DNA of 17,437 nucleotides, taken from Fomitopsis serialis. Its lineage: Eukaryota > Basidiomycota > Agaricomycetes > Polyporales > Fomitopsidaceae. Positions within the stretch are counted from its first letter, which is position 1; every line of letters starts with the position of its first letter. A program made the position numbers and the translations under genes. The notes beneath the pieces were generated by a model. That model had not been told where the DNA came from. It searched no databases and was given only the letters and a program-made list of their open reading frames with translations. Positions 8,935 through 17,437 of this stretch are shown here, one piece after another. The stretch spans positions 1 through 17,437 of the forward strand of contig NW_025955636.1 in NCBI RefSeq assembly GCF_022376445.1, given 5' to 3'.

Positions 8935-11900
8935 TGGCGATAGCTTTAGGTTCGGGCTTATCAATGCTACCAGGTGGAAGCGTACAACTGGCAGGCGAAC
9001 GCGTATAAGTGGTCGGCCTCGATCAGCGATCACCAAATAACGTTCGGTCAACTTCTTCGAAACTGTCCAGCGAAGGGGCTGGCCGGCGACATCAGTATTT
9101 GTAGGCAGCGCGAAGAAGTGTTCAACGTTCATCCACGGTACTATATCTCGAAGAGGGGACAACGTTATGTTTCGCCACCTGCTAAGTGCATGGTGAAACT
9201 CACTGTGGATAGATAAGGGTTTCACCGTAAGTTTGATGTCCAGGCTCCTGCTGTACGCATGCAGACTATGAATGTGCCCGTCCATTGTAGGGATAACAAC
9301 AGCGTCGTCAACAGCGATTGTGTGCAATCTTTTGATCACGGCTCTGTGACGCGTCCCTAGCATGCGCGGCAGCATGCTTTCCGCACGTGTCGCGGGCCTG
9401 TACACCCAAGCAGACTTGGGTGGCGGGAGAGAGAATTGACAGTCGTCAAGATCTGGGGACACTATTCTGTACGGTCAGCTCATCATGAATCAGCTGGTAT
9501 GTCAACGCAGTGATTACATCTTACGTTGATTTGTTCTGCTCCTAATAACCACCATGCTTGATCCAGCCTTGTACTACAGGCTCCGACTGCACATTCTCCG
9601 TCATTCAACCGAACCCGCAAACGCTGCTATACACCGGAATTCGGCTGTCTGCGGAACGCATGGAGTGTCTGAAAGGGCGTCCTCAGCGCGTACGCCCTTA
9701 GAGTCTCCGCCGCCGCCCTCTCAAAAGCCGTGGAACATCCGCGTCGAAGTCTGTTGGATGGCATCAACAGTGTGTCTGCGAAATGAGGGTACCGCTTTTG
9801 TAAGATAGCATGCCTCTCTGATCCAGCAGACCCGCCCCGCTCTCACCGTCATCTCGGTGGTCCCCTTTGACAAGCTGCCCAATCGGGGTCCTCGTGGGAT
9901 CCTGCTGCATCTCCGTGCGAACCCCTGCGCGTTCTGGGATCATACGCCTTGCAGCCCGTAAGGTTTTCCGAGGTGCGCGTTCTAGAAGCGCAGGGTTCTT
10001 CTGATAACGTGTCTCGCAGGATAGCAGTACGCTGTCCTCGTCCTTGGGCTGGGGATGCCGCCGCGGCTCTTAGGTGATGGCCACTACGATCATTTCAAAG
10101 TTCATGGACGGCATGCCAGCATCTCCGTACGATTGAATGGAGAGACAGACCTAGAACCACGTCATCATCCAGCCCTGCGCATTCACTGGCATGCAATGGT
10201 GATAAATGAACGAACAAAGTTGCTCCGTCGGTGTGGCCGCCGTACGCTCCCAATGCGCGCCTGCTATCAAGTCACCAGTACGTACTGCATGTCTCATAGG
10301 ATGTCGCGCCGAATCTTGCAAACCATCTTGAGACCACACGGTGGCATGGCCGCTTGCCCGAGACCCTGTAGGAAATTTTTCTATACAAGAGGCAACCGCA
10401 TTTGAGGGATTTGAAGTATTCGACTATCATGAGAGCAATCAAACTTAGGAAAGTACCAAACATTCACGCAGATGAACAATGCAGATGTCCTTCATTCCCC
10501 GGCGGAAATACCTCCTTAGAGCGGTGCATGTACGGTGCATGACCTAGCCCACAACTCAGCTGCTGCGCTACCGTCACTTTGCCGTAAGGCTAGTACTGCC
10601 CGAGTGCGAATAACTCACCTCGCTGTGCTGCCAGTGGTCCAAACACCGCACGGCCACCCGTTACGCGTTACGAAACACCAATCCCTCCCCCTTAGATGCG
10701 CGGCTGGGCCACGCACAGCGCAAGGCAAGTGATTGGACGGGCAGGTGTCCATTAGGCTCGCGGAGACTTCTACCGCGACGGGCCCCTGCTGCTTCGACTT
10801 CGACCGCGCATCAGCTTCGGAACGCCACAAAGGTGCTGGCGACGGAAAAGGCAAGTGTGGCCGGACGGTGAAATGGCGAGAAATGATGCCGGAGGTGTCA
10901 GAGGTCTGGCTGGAGCCGGGAGAGTGGATACATCATCGTACGGAACGCCCAGGCGCGCGTCGGCGGACTTCTCTCTGCAGCGCAGCCCGGCCTCTGGCTC
11001 CGTGCCAACCTCGAGTACGATCGCGCGACTCGGCACACGAATTCAGTTCGCTGCCTATCCACCGCGCGCGTAGATACCGAGGCCGTGCACCTTTACTCCG
11101 GGTAGCTGTACTAGCCATAGTGCTTACCTGCGAGTACCGCCCAGTAGCGCGGAAGCAAATTGCAGGCTGGGTCATTGCTGTTCTGGGTTTAGGCCCTCTT
11201 CGAATGCGGCTTCACTGTCAAGAACAGGCCTGATTTTCGTCTTCTCTTCCTCTGATGCTTGGTGGCAACTTGTATGACTATGCAACGTCATCTAACTTTG
11301 TGCAGATCCAGGCCCGTCCAAGTGGCAAGCGTGTAAGCACGCATATCTCATCGATATATTTGCTAACGCACGTCTGAACGCCGGACGTCTGGCTATAGAA
11401 GTACTTCGAAGGGCCTGCACTGCAGCCCTCGATGCTTCGGTCGCTGGGAGCGCTCGCGCCTCGGGCGCGTGTCTGGCATTGGTCAAATTCGGGGTGGGGC
11501 TTAGTTCGGATTTCGAAGCCTCACTGGCAACGGCACCCGGAATCTACTAATACGCACCGGACCTAGTAAGTAGCATACCCCCAGCGAACGGGGATAACAC
11601 AGCACGGGCCTGGCGGTAGTGTCTACGACATGCGCTAGCCCTCTGTGACGATTCTTTTGGTGACCACCTGGGCATAGTACGACGTTCGGCGGTGTGTGGT
11701 CGATCTGCTGTGAGCGTACTGCCTTGCTATTAATAAATCACTGTACATCACAAACTCTGAGCATGGGCTTCGCCCGGAAAGATCGCGCGGTTTGTATTAT
11801 GCATCCACGCAAGACGCCGCGGCGGTTGGCCGATGAGCGTTCGACGGGATTTCGCGGAGCGTAATCACTACACCAACCATGATGGCCGCTGGGACATTGA

Positions 11901-12223
11901 GCGCGCAAGGAGAGCTCGGACCTAAGTTTGCAATCATGTCGACCGGGGGCAGCACCGTTGTACTATCAGAGCCACTTACCTCACCCGGTTGAGCACAGTG
12001 CAATACACAAACGCACTCCACTGCCCCGCACGTCAGAGCACGACCAAATTCGAGACGCAATACATTTTCGGGTTCCCAGCGGCAGGACATAATCACGAGG
12101 CGGATAGAATGCTTTGAGGAGTCAGAGGACGTGGGTATCTCCAAAAATACAGTAGCTCGGAGGCGGGGTATCCAGCATGCGGTGGGAGGAGCAGCCGACG
12201 ACAAGTGGTATGTGAGCAAGACG
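8935..12223. other. 3.3 kb gene-poor stretch
   Basis: No gene here could be supported. The longest frames are a minus-strand run of 203 codons (8851-9462, overlapping the methyltransferase start) and a plus-strand run of 166 codons (10733-11233). Neither has a recognisable domain. A plus-strand frame is open from 11296 to 11550 after a CAG acceptor-like site, without an ATG. A minus-strand hydrophobic run (MPSMNFEMIVVAIT, about 10070-10110) resembles a membrane segment but is surrounded by stops. An inverted repeat with AAGGGCGT arms lies at 9673-9680/9692-9699. The part just left of 12224 would hold the 3' UTR of the dynein light chain. Decayed genes or old insertions are plausible here, but I cannot identify them. 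Confidence 0.5.
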
Positions 12224-12854
12224 TCATATTGTCCGTATGGCGAAGGCGACACATGTGCAGACAATAGAATTCTGTCAGAGGGTATGTCGACGTCAACGTT
12301 CGGAGCCGAGCACAGAGAGTAATCAGGGACACGAACATTCACGAACATCTCTCGTGCGACCGCGTCCGAGTCTTCCCAATGACATGCCATGTCAGCCCTA
12401 GGCAAGGCCAGCGGTCAGAACCGGTGTCGGTAAGTGGCAGGGACCTGCTCACCTGCCGCCTTGGCCCAGATTTTCCTGTAGTTGTGTCATAACAATGTAT
12501 TTGCTGTACAAAGCCTAGGCTCAGCAGCCGTGGCATACTCCAATGAGTGGTGGCTTACAATCCTCTAGGCTGGATCTCTGCGGGGCAGCAGTGGATCAGC
12601 TCTCTTCCCTCATAGGAATATGCGCAACTACACGCACCAATCGCTCGCTCCTTCACCCGCTCGCCAATCTCCTTCGTCCACGCCTTCACTCGGTCGTGGT
12701 CCTTCTGCTCAGGCCATGTCGCATTCTGCAAGGTCGACTGCACCAGCTTCTTCATGTACGCCTTCAGCAACTCGGCATCGAACGTGGGGCGCGGTGATGT
12801 CGCCCCCGAGCGAGGTGTGGGCGGGGAGCGCAATCCAGAGGCTATGGTCGCCAT
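12224..12854 (-). CDS. Tctex-1 type dynein light chain
   Basis: Tctex-1 (DYNLT) proteins are small homodimeric light chains of cytoplasmic dynein; the yeast relative Tda2 works at endocytic sites. Five exons (descending 12854-12638, 12577-12559, 12503-12453, 12397-12337, 12271-12224) give 131 residues. After a Ser/Pro-rich N-terminus come the helical part (TFDAELLKAYMKKLVQSTLQ, RVKAWTKEIGERVKER) and then the beta part (EIQPRGFKYIV, QENLGQGGRADMACHWEDSD, NSIVCTCVAFAIRTI). All frames and phases agree without any indel. Introns are 60, 55, 55 and 65 nt; exon 2 is only 19 nt. The donor of intron 4 is GTTCGT (12336), chosen because it keeps EMFVN-NSIV; GTGAAT six bases upstream is the alternative. 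An open frame that reads through intron 4 to 11797 is not needed for the domain and is probably chance. The gene diverges from PEX11 across 229 bp. Confidence 0.9.
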
Positions 12855-13083
12855 GCAGCAGCGAGAGTGGCAGCAACTGTCACTGAGGAGGCTGAGAGAA
12901 GGCCACTACTGTGCCACAGCCAAACGCGGGGCGCCCATGACCAGCGCGATCTCGGGCACGTGGCACGCGTCGACTGGCGTTTCTCGCAGGCGCGCGGTGC
13001 ACAGGCAGTGGCGGTCGCGGACACGGCGTCCTCGTCTCCCATCCACGGTCTCAAGACGCTCAGACGGCGCCCCCGCATCGAGC
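12855..13083. promoter_or_regulatory. Short divergent promoter between dynein light chain and PEX11
   Basis: These 229 bp separate two divergent start codons and must hold both promoters and leaders. A CACGTG E-box lies at 12957-12962. I see no clear TATA box. The plus frame is open upstream of the PEX11 ATG, so a longer PEX11 N-terminus is possible but looks non-conserved. Confidence 0.5.
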
Positions 13084-14502
13084 ATGTCGTCCATCTCGTT
13101 CCCGAGCAACAACTCGAGCTTCATCTCGGGCGCGTCGTCCTTCGAGCACGACGAGCACAGTCACACGCCGTCGTTCGACAACGTCTCGGATGGGTTCCAC
13201 ATGAACCCGCTCTCGGCCCACCCGCCGCGCACGCCCCGCCCCTCGACCGGCATGGGCTCGTCCGTGTACGGCACGGAGGTGTATCACAAGCTGGACGAGA
13301 CCCCGGAGACGAAGACGACGTACGAGGAGGACTCGGAGGATGAGGACGACAAGGCGCGCGCGGAGGCGGAGGGGAAGGTCAGGAAGGAGGAAATCTGGAG
13401 GGACCTGTTTACGACGAGCAATGGGCGCGACAAGGCTCTTGTGCGTTCTGTCATACCGTTGTACCGCTAGTGCGTATTGACCGTGGGGTGTGTCCGGTGA
13501 ACAGAAAATCATGCAGTACTCTCTGCGGTTGTACCTGGTATTTCATAGTGGCGTAACAGCAACGTCCCTCCTAAAGAACAGGAAGTCATCATCATGGGAG
13601 GCGGACATATTGAAGCGATTTGAGTCCACTGCGAATGGCTTTTCGCTCACGAGGTCCGTGGTTGTGTCCGATCGCCGTGCGTTGTATCTAATACCGTATA
13701 GACGGTGCCTTATCCTCTTCAACTGGCTCGTCCCACTGACATCAATCATGGAGCAGCACAACAACGCTGCGGTGAGCGGCGGGGACTCATCACGTAAAGG
13801 GAAAAGCAAGCCCCTTCTACATACACTGTTGAACTCGCCGCCGCCAGTCCTGCTAGACCTTCTGTGTGGTGCCGCGGACGACGTCTACACGTTCCACAGG
13901 CTAGGCATGCTCGGTCCGAAGCTGGGCGAGCGCGCCGGCCGTGTAGCGGACTGGTGTTGGTTCGCGGGTACGCTCGTCAACCTTGTCGAGAACACCGTGG
14001 AGAGGAGCGTGCTTCTCAACCTGCAGCATGAAGGTGCGTCCTCACTACTTGTCCATGTGATTTGACTGACTTGGGTGGATCGCGACGTGCAGTCGAATCA
14101 AGGCTGTACAAAGAATCGATGTCGGGGCAGACGGCAAAGTCGAATCCGACAGCGAACAGGATCGACGACAAGGAGCTGTCGCGGCTGCAGAAGCAGGACT
14201 TCTGGATCCAGGTAACGAGGTTCAAGCTGCTCATGGACCTCATCTTTGTCTGTGAGTGTCTTCGCCCGGCTCGTCACATGCCAGGCCCGCGGAAGATGAA
14301 CTGACGATCCGCAGCGTATAACGTCTTCCGCCTGAACCGGGCGAAGCGTCCGGTCCAGACCATCACAGGCTTGACTGCGGCCTTTCTCAGGTGCGTGTCT
14401 CTTTATGTCATGCACCGCAGCTACTCAACATATAGCGCATGCAGCACTGCAAAGCTGTACGATCGTCATAAGACTGTACTGATAAAGGCGGCCAAGCATT
14501 GA
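13084..14502 (+). CDS. PEX11: Peroxisomal membrane protein PEX11
   Basis: PEX11 elongates and divides peroxisomes by inserting amphipathic helices into the peroxisomal membrane. Six exons (13084-13440, 13505-13653, 13702-14033, 14093-14251, 14315-14390, 14445-14502) give 376 residues with clean phases; introns are 48-64 nt. Residues 1-100 are a Ser-rich, then acidic, extension (YEEDSEDEDDKARAEAEGKV). The PEX11 domain then starts with WRDLFTTSNGRDKALKIMQY, the amphipathic helix region. It continues with RCLILFNWLVPLTSIM, a linker, PPPVLLDLLCGAADDVYTFH, VADWCWFAGTLVNLVENTVE, VESRLYKESMSG and LDLIFV-like helices (LLMDLIFVSYNVFRLNRAK). It ends in LYDRHKTVLIKAAKH, a typical PEX11 C-terminus. The start at 13084 is the nearest ATG before the conserved part; two upstream in-frame ATGs precede Arg-rich text and were not used. 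Confidence 0.9.
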
Positions 14503-14803
14503 GGCAGATGGATATATACCCTCCCCCCAGCTATTGTGTTCCTATCATACATCTGCATATTCGCCGGGCCTTACGGTATGCTTGAGTTATAGTGCGGTTG
14601 CTAATATATGGAATGGCCTTGGATACATAGACATCGTCGTGCGTTGCCATCCAACAGTGACAGCACCCTGTGGTCCACCCACAGACGTGCCTGGTCGGCG
14701 GACAAGTAAATGAAGGTGAGGGTGCTGACATTCCTCCGGATACGACACTTTCTCGCAGATGACATACCGCCGCATCTCGCCTCCAGTGCTATCTCAACGC
14801 ACA
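14503..14803. other. Convergent 3' spacer
   Basis: This 301-bp gap lies between the stops of PEX11 (+) and the small membrane protein (-). It presumably holds both 3' UTRs. The ORFs present are short and in no recognisable family. I see no RNA gene. Confidence 0.6.
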
Positions 14804-15226
14804 CTACCATAACCACCACCCCGATCTGCTCGCACTGCTGTCCGGAGACCCGACTAGTGTACCAATTTCTACCGTCGACTGCACTCTCCGCAAGGTCTCA
14901 ATTTCCTCTTCCAAGGCGTTCACCCGGGCGCGCGCTTCCTCGAGGAATTTTTCGTGCGAGAGGTGAGCCTGTGCGAGGCGCAAACCCTGCGGATCCGGTT
15001 CATGTGGGAATCACTCGTAAGCTGGGAAGCCGCACCAAGTATACCGCAGAACCGAGGAGGGCGATGGGTATCATGCCCGGAACGAGGTCGGAGTAGATTG
15101 TGCATGGCGCGAGGGAGTCTTGTCGGACGCGTTGGCACTGTACGGGCGCGAGGGGGCGGCAAGGCGGGCATGTTTCCTCGCAGGGAGGGAGTGCCGCCAC
15201 AGGCACGATAGCGGTCGGGGAGACAT
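14804..15226 (-). CDS. Small single-pass, probably mitochondrial membrane protein, one frameshift
   Basis: The function is unknown to me. Exon 1 (15226-15036) encodes a basic, hydroxylated N-terminus (MSPRPLSCLWRHSLPARKHA, then RPYSANASDK) typical of a mitochondrial presequence. It is followed by YSDLVPGMIPIALLGSAVYL, a membrane span. A 49-nt intron (15035-14987) leads to exon 2 (14986-14804), which encodes GLRLAQAHLSHEKFLEEARA and RVNALEEEIETLRRV, a predicted coiled coil, then a Ser-rich tail ending GWWLW. The presequence and the membrane span are in different frames. The break is at the CAA at 15098-15100, where one extra A would rejoin them as HAQ-IYSDL. The repaired product would be about 124 residues. 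No intron fits at the break. Another in-frame ATG at 15274 would lengthen the N-terminus by 16 residues. The layout suggests an inner-membrane accessory protein, but that is inference. Confidence 0.65.
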
Positions 15227-15494
15227 GAGCACAAGCGCCGGGCGCCTTGACGCGATCGACCCAAAATTGGGCATGCACGTGGCTGGCGAGGACCGAGGCC
15301 GTCCCCAGATGGGACCGGACGTCACACCGGCGGACGCGCGCTCTCCACAGCCACACTCTTGGCGGGTGGCCGGTCCGGTGTCCCCCTTGTGCCCTTGGCC
15401 GGTCAGATGCGGCCACAGCGAGGCCAGCGGCGCCACATGACGGTCGGGGTGCATCCTGCATCGATGGCTGTGGTGTCCCTCAGCGAATGCAGAC

Positions 15495-15504
15495 TATATA
15501 AAAG
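15495..15504 (+). promoter_or_regulatory. TATA box for TVP38
   Basis: TATATAAAAG is a near-consensus TATA box in plus orientation, about 294 bp before the TVP38 ATG. With transcription starting some 30-60 bp downstream, the leader would be about 240-260 nt. No RNA polymerase III gene features follow it. Confidence 0.6.
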
Positions 15505-15556
15505 GCGGGGGGCAGCCCGGGGAGGCTCGATTCGCATGGTCTATTAAAGGCAGCCT

Positions 15557-15572
15557 ACCGACGGACCGACGG
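15557..15572 (+). repeat. Perfect tandem repeat of ACCGACGG (2 copies)
   Basis: Two adjacent identical 8-bp units lie about 55 bp downstream of the TATA box, probably in the transcribed leader of TVP38. They could bind a regulator, but nothing else supports that. Confidence 0.5.
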
Positions 15573-15797
15573 AAATTCTGCCGGCGCAGTCGCTTCAGAT
15601 CAATCAGAGGCGCCCGGGGGCCCAAAGAGGCACGGTCTCCGTGGGAACTCTGCCAGTACTACATCTCGTCGCTCGCCCGCCACCGCCTCCCTTTCCCCAG
15701 GCCTCTTCGTCCGAGTGGTCTCATTTCCGTTCCTCGACTTGGGCTGCCTTCACTTACTCCGCCCACCTCGCCCAACGATCCATCTGGCTGGTATCCA

Positions 15798-17139
15798 ATG
15801 GACGCATCGCACTCTCAGCAACACCCCCGGCCTGGACAGCCCGCCCGCGTCCTCCACTTCTTATCGGGCACCCCCTCGCGGCCTTCCTCTCCTGCCCGCT
15901 CCTCCCGCTCGCCAGCACAATCTGCACCGGTGGAATACTCCATGCACGAGAAGAGGAGCGAGAAGGCCCCGTTTGACGCGCCCCCGTACGCGGCCGGCCA
16001 ACAGTCGCGGTGTTCACAATGTCAGTGCGCGCATCCGGAACCCCCTCTCCCTCCTCGTTCAGCGTCCCTCCACCCACCAATGCACTCTGCGCGACCGTCA
16101 CTACCACCAACCCTCCTTGCGACTTCCTCCCCTCTCGCTGCCTCGAGCTGGACAGCGACAACACCCACCTACACGCGTCCACGAGGACTACGGATAGTTA
16201 ACCTACTGAAGCCTTGGACGCCAGTAATTCTGTATGCTTTGACGAGTCTTGCGTTCCTGGTCGCAATCAGCTTTTGGAAAGTCGAGGTCTTTGCGGGTAC
16301 GTGTGGTAACATGTCGCTTCATTTCTCCGCAAGTTGACACAGCTCCCCATACAGGCCTCGACGCCCTTGCACATTGGTTGCAGTCCGATCTATACTTAGG
16401 TTATGCCGTAATCTCTCTCCTCGTCTTCGTGACTACGTTCCGTGAGTACTCGTCGTAGTATTGACGGTCACCGATATACTGCTGATACCGTTAGCCCCAT
16501 GCGTGTACTCAACACTCATATACTCTCTGGCTATACTTCGGGGCTTGGACTGGCGCTGTCCTCTCCTACTTCGCTTCACTGGCTGGCGCCGTCGTTGTAT
16601 TCTCTATGTCTCGCACTTTCTTACGCCAACAAATCTCGCGATGGCTCTCATGCACTGTTACGATCCAGCGGGTAGTGCGGGTGGTCGAGAAGCGACCACA
16701 GCTTCTCTTTCTGATCCGCCTCGCCCCTACCCGTACAACGTCATGAACTGTTGCTCGCGGCGGCACCCAGCCTTACGTTCCGCACGTACTTCATGTGCAC
16801 CGCGCTCTCGCTCTTCAAGCTCATCATCCACACGACGATTGGCGCGTCCATCCACTCGTTCGCGGAGTACCATGTGAAGCCGGGTGCGCACGACAGCGAC
16901 AGCGAGAACAACCTCGGCCGCTACTCCTCCATCGCAGGCATCGCGCTTGCGTCGGCGTCTTCGTCTACATCTCCGTCATCACGCGGAGAGCCGTGAACGA
17001 GGAGCTGGAGGACGACGACGCGATGGTTGACGGCGAGGAGCGGATAGCCTTCCTCAGCGGTGCAGGCGCCAGCACCGACGACCTCGAGGCGCAGATGGTC
17101 GAGAGACCAACTTCGCCTCTGCCAGTGACGAGCCAGTGA
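15798..17139 (+). CDS. TVP38: TVP38/TMEM64 family Golgi membrane protein, many frameshifts
   Basis: TVP38/TMEM64 (SNARE-associated/DedA-like) proteins are multi-pass Golgi membrane proteins. Exons are 15798-16296, 16355-16441 and 16495-17139. The N-terminus is Pro/Ser-rich (EYSMHEKRSEKAPFDAPPY). Then come GLRIVNLLKPWTPVILYALT, LAFLVAISFWKVEVFA, GLDALAHWLQSDLYLGYAVI, VYSTLI, LSGYTSG, WTGAVLSYFASLAGAVVVFS, a central cytosolic part (RVVRVVEKRPQLLFLIRLAP), YPYNVMNC, LLAAAPSLTF, and a last membrane span before an acidic tail. Conserved text is split over frames, with breaks near 16521, 16544, 16727, 16751 and 16947. Each needs exactly one extra base. Further breaks near 16010, 16084 and 16130 are likely but lie in low-complexity sequence. 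Either the consensus has deletion errors or this is a young pseudogene; the intact residues between breaks favour the former. The family call is confident. Confidence 0.8.
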
Positions 17140-17437
17140 GCTCCGGACATTCAGGATACGGACTTCGATGTGTGTTATAGTTGCCTCCTCATGTTACAGT
17201 ATAGTTCGCGCCGCTTGTTCACGCAGGCGCGGGAGGTCGGACTCCAGTAATAGTCGCATGCCGTTGGTAGTGCGTCGGACACTTTCCGTGTCGCTCTTGT
17301 ACGTATACAGACAGATACAGTAGTTAGCTAGTTCGCCCGCCTTTCTTCGTTTTTGCCAGTCACTCGCACATGTACAAGAGTCGCTCTTTTTGCTGTGGAA
17401 TAGACAGTCGCTGATTGGTCCGCGAGGGGTGGGTTCG
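17140..17437. other. 3' flank of TVP38 to window end
   Basis: I see no gene in these 298 bp. The first part should be the TVP38 3' UTR; T-rich runs occur near 17340-17395. Confidence 0.5.

Larger units (their letters stand above)
15227..15797. promoter_or_regulatory. Divergent promoter region with tandem ACCGACGG
   Basis: These 571 bp separate the divergent starts of the small membrane protein (-) and TVP38 (+). They contain a strong TATA box on the plus strand (15495-15504) and a perfect tandem repeat of ACCGACGG at 15557-15572. Open frames across it on both strands are GC-driven and show no domain. Confidence 0.55.

Noticed and set aside
8851..9462. 203-codon open frame on the minus strand
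   Set aside because: No domain or family resemblance. It overlaps the methyltransferase promoter and start codon in another frame, and a similarly long chance frame occurs at 11797-12405, where the true gene is known from splicing.
11296..11550. Ala-rich open frame on the plus strand after an acceptor-like CAG
   Set aside because: No start codon, no matching upstream exon and no recognisable family.
11797..12405. 202-codon open frame on the minus strand as an independent gene
   Set aside because: Its first part is exon 4 of the dynein light chain, and the rest is intron 4, exon 5 in a different frame, and downstream sequence.
15000..15461. 153-codon minus-strand ORF as the reading frame for the small membrane protein's N-terminus
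   Set aside because: Upstream of the membrane span this frame is Cys/Pro/Arg-rich without a presequence. The adjacent frame gives a convincing mitochondrial N-terminus, so a one-base break is the better explanation.

Overview
The window looks like a nuclear contig from a filamentous basidiomycete, probably a wood- or litter-associated Agaricomycete. The DNA is moderately GC-rich. Genes lie on both strands and are cut by short GT-AG introns of 48-65 nt with CTGAC/CTAAC-like branch sites. The proteins are eukaryotic housekeeping families. I did the exon joining by hand from splice sites and protein-family continuity.

Layout, left to right: (1) 1-3579 (+), a CLASP/Stu1 microtubule-stabilising protein, open at the left edge. 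(2) 3580-5256, no supportable gene. (3) 5257-7317 (-), a mitochondrial pentatricopeptide-repeat (PPR) protein. (4) 7564-8867 (-), a TPMT-type thiol methyltransferase whose last intron is about eight times normal size and contains a dense array of DNA hairpins; the join to the last exon is damaged. (5) 8935-12223, a 3.3 kb gene-poor stretch. (6) 12224-12854 (-), a Tctex-1 type dynein light chain with a 19-nt microexon. (7) 13084-14502 (+), PEX11, divergent from the dynein light chain across a 229-bp shared promoter. (8) 14804-15226 (-), a small single-pass, probably mitochondrial membrane protein of unknown function. (9) 15798-17139 (+), a TVP38/TMEM64 (SNARE-associated Golgi) membrane protein, divergent from gene 8 across 571 bp that carries a clear TATA box. 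The genes are unrelated in pathway; this is an ordinary eukaryotic gene neighbourhood, not a cluster.

Two things stand out. First, seven well-placed reading-frame breaks (one in CLASP, one in the small mitochondrial gene, five in the conserved part of TVP38) all have the same sign: exactly one base missing, with conserved residues intact on both sides. This favours consensus deletion errors over true decay, though TVP38 could be a young pseudogene. Second, the hairpin array at 7846-8198 is the best candidate for an undescribed element: at least eight closely packed inverted repeats, including a 55-nt hairpin with 23 paired bases, inside the methyltransferase gene.
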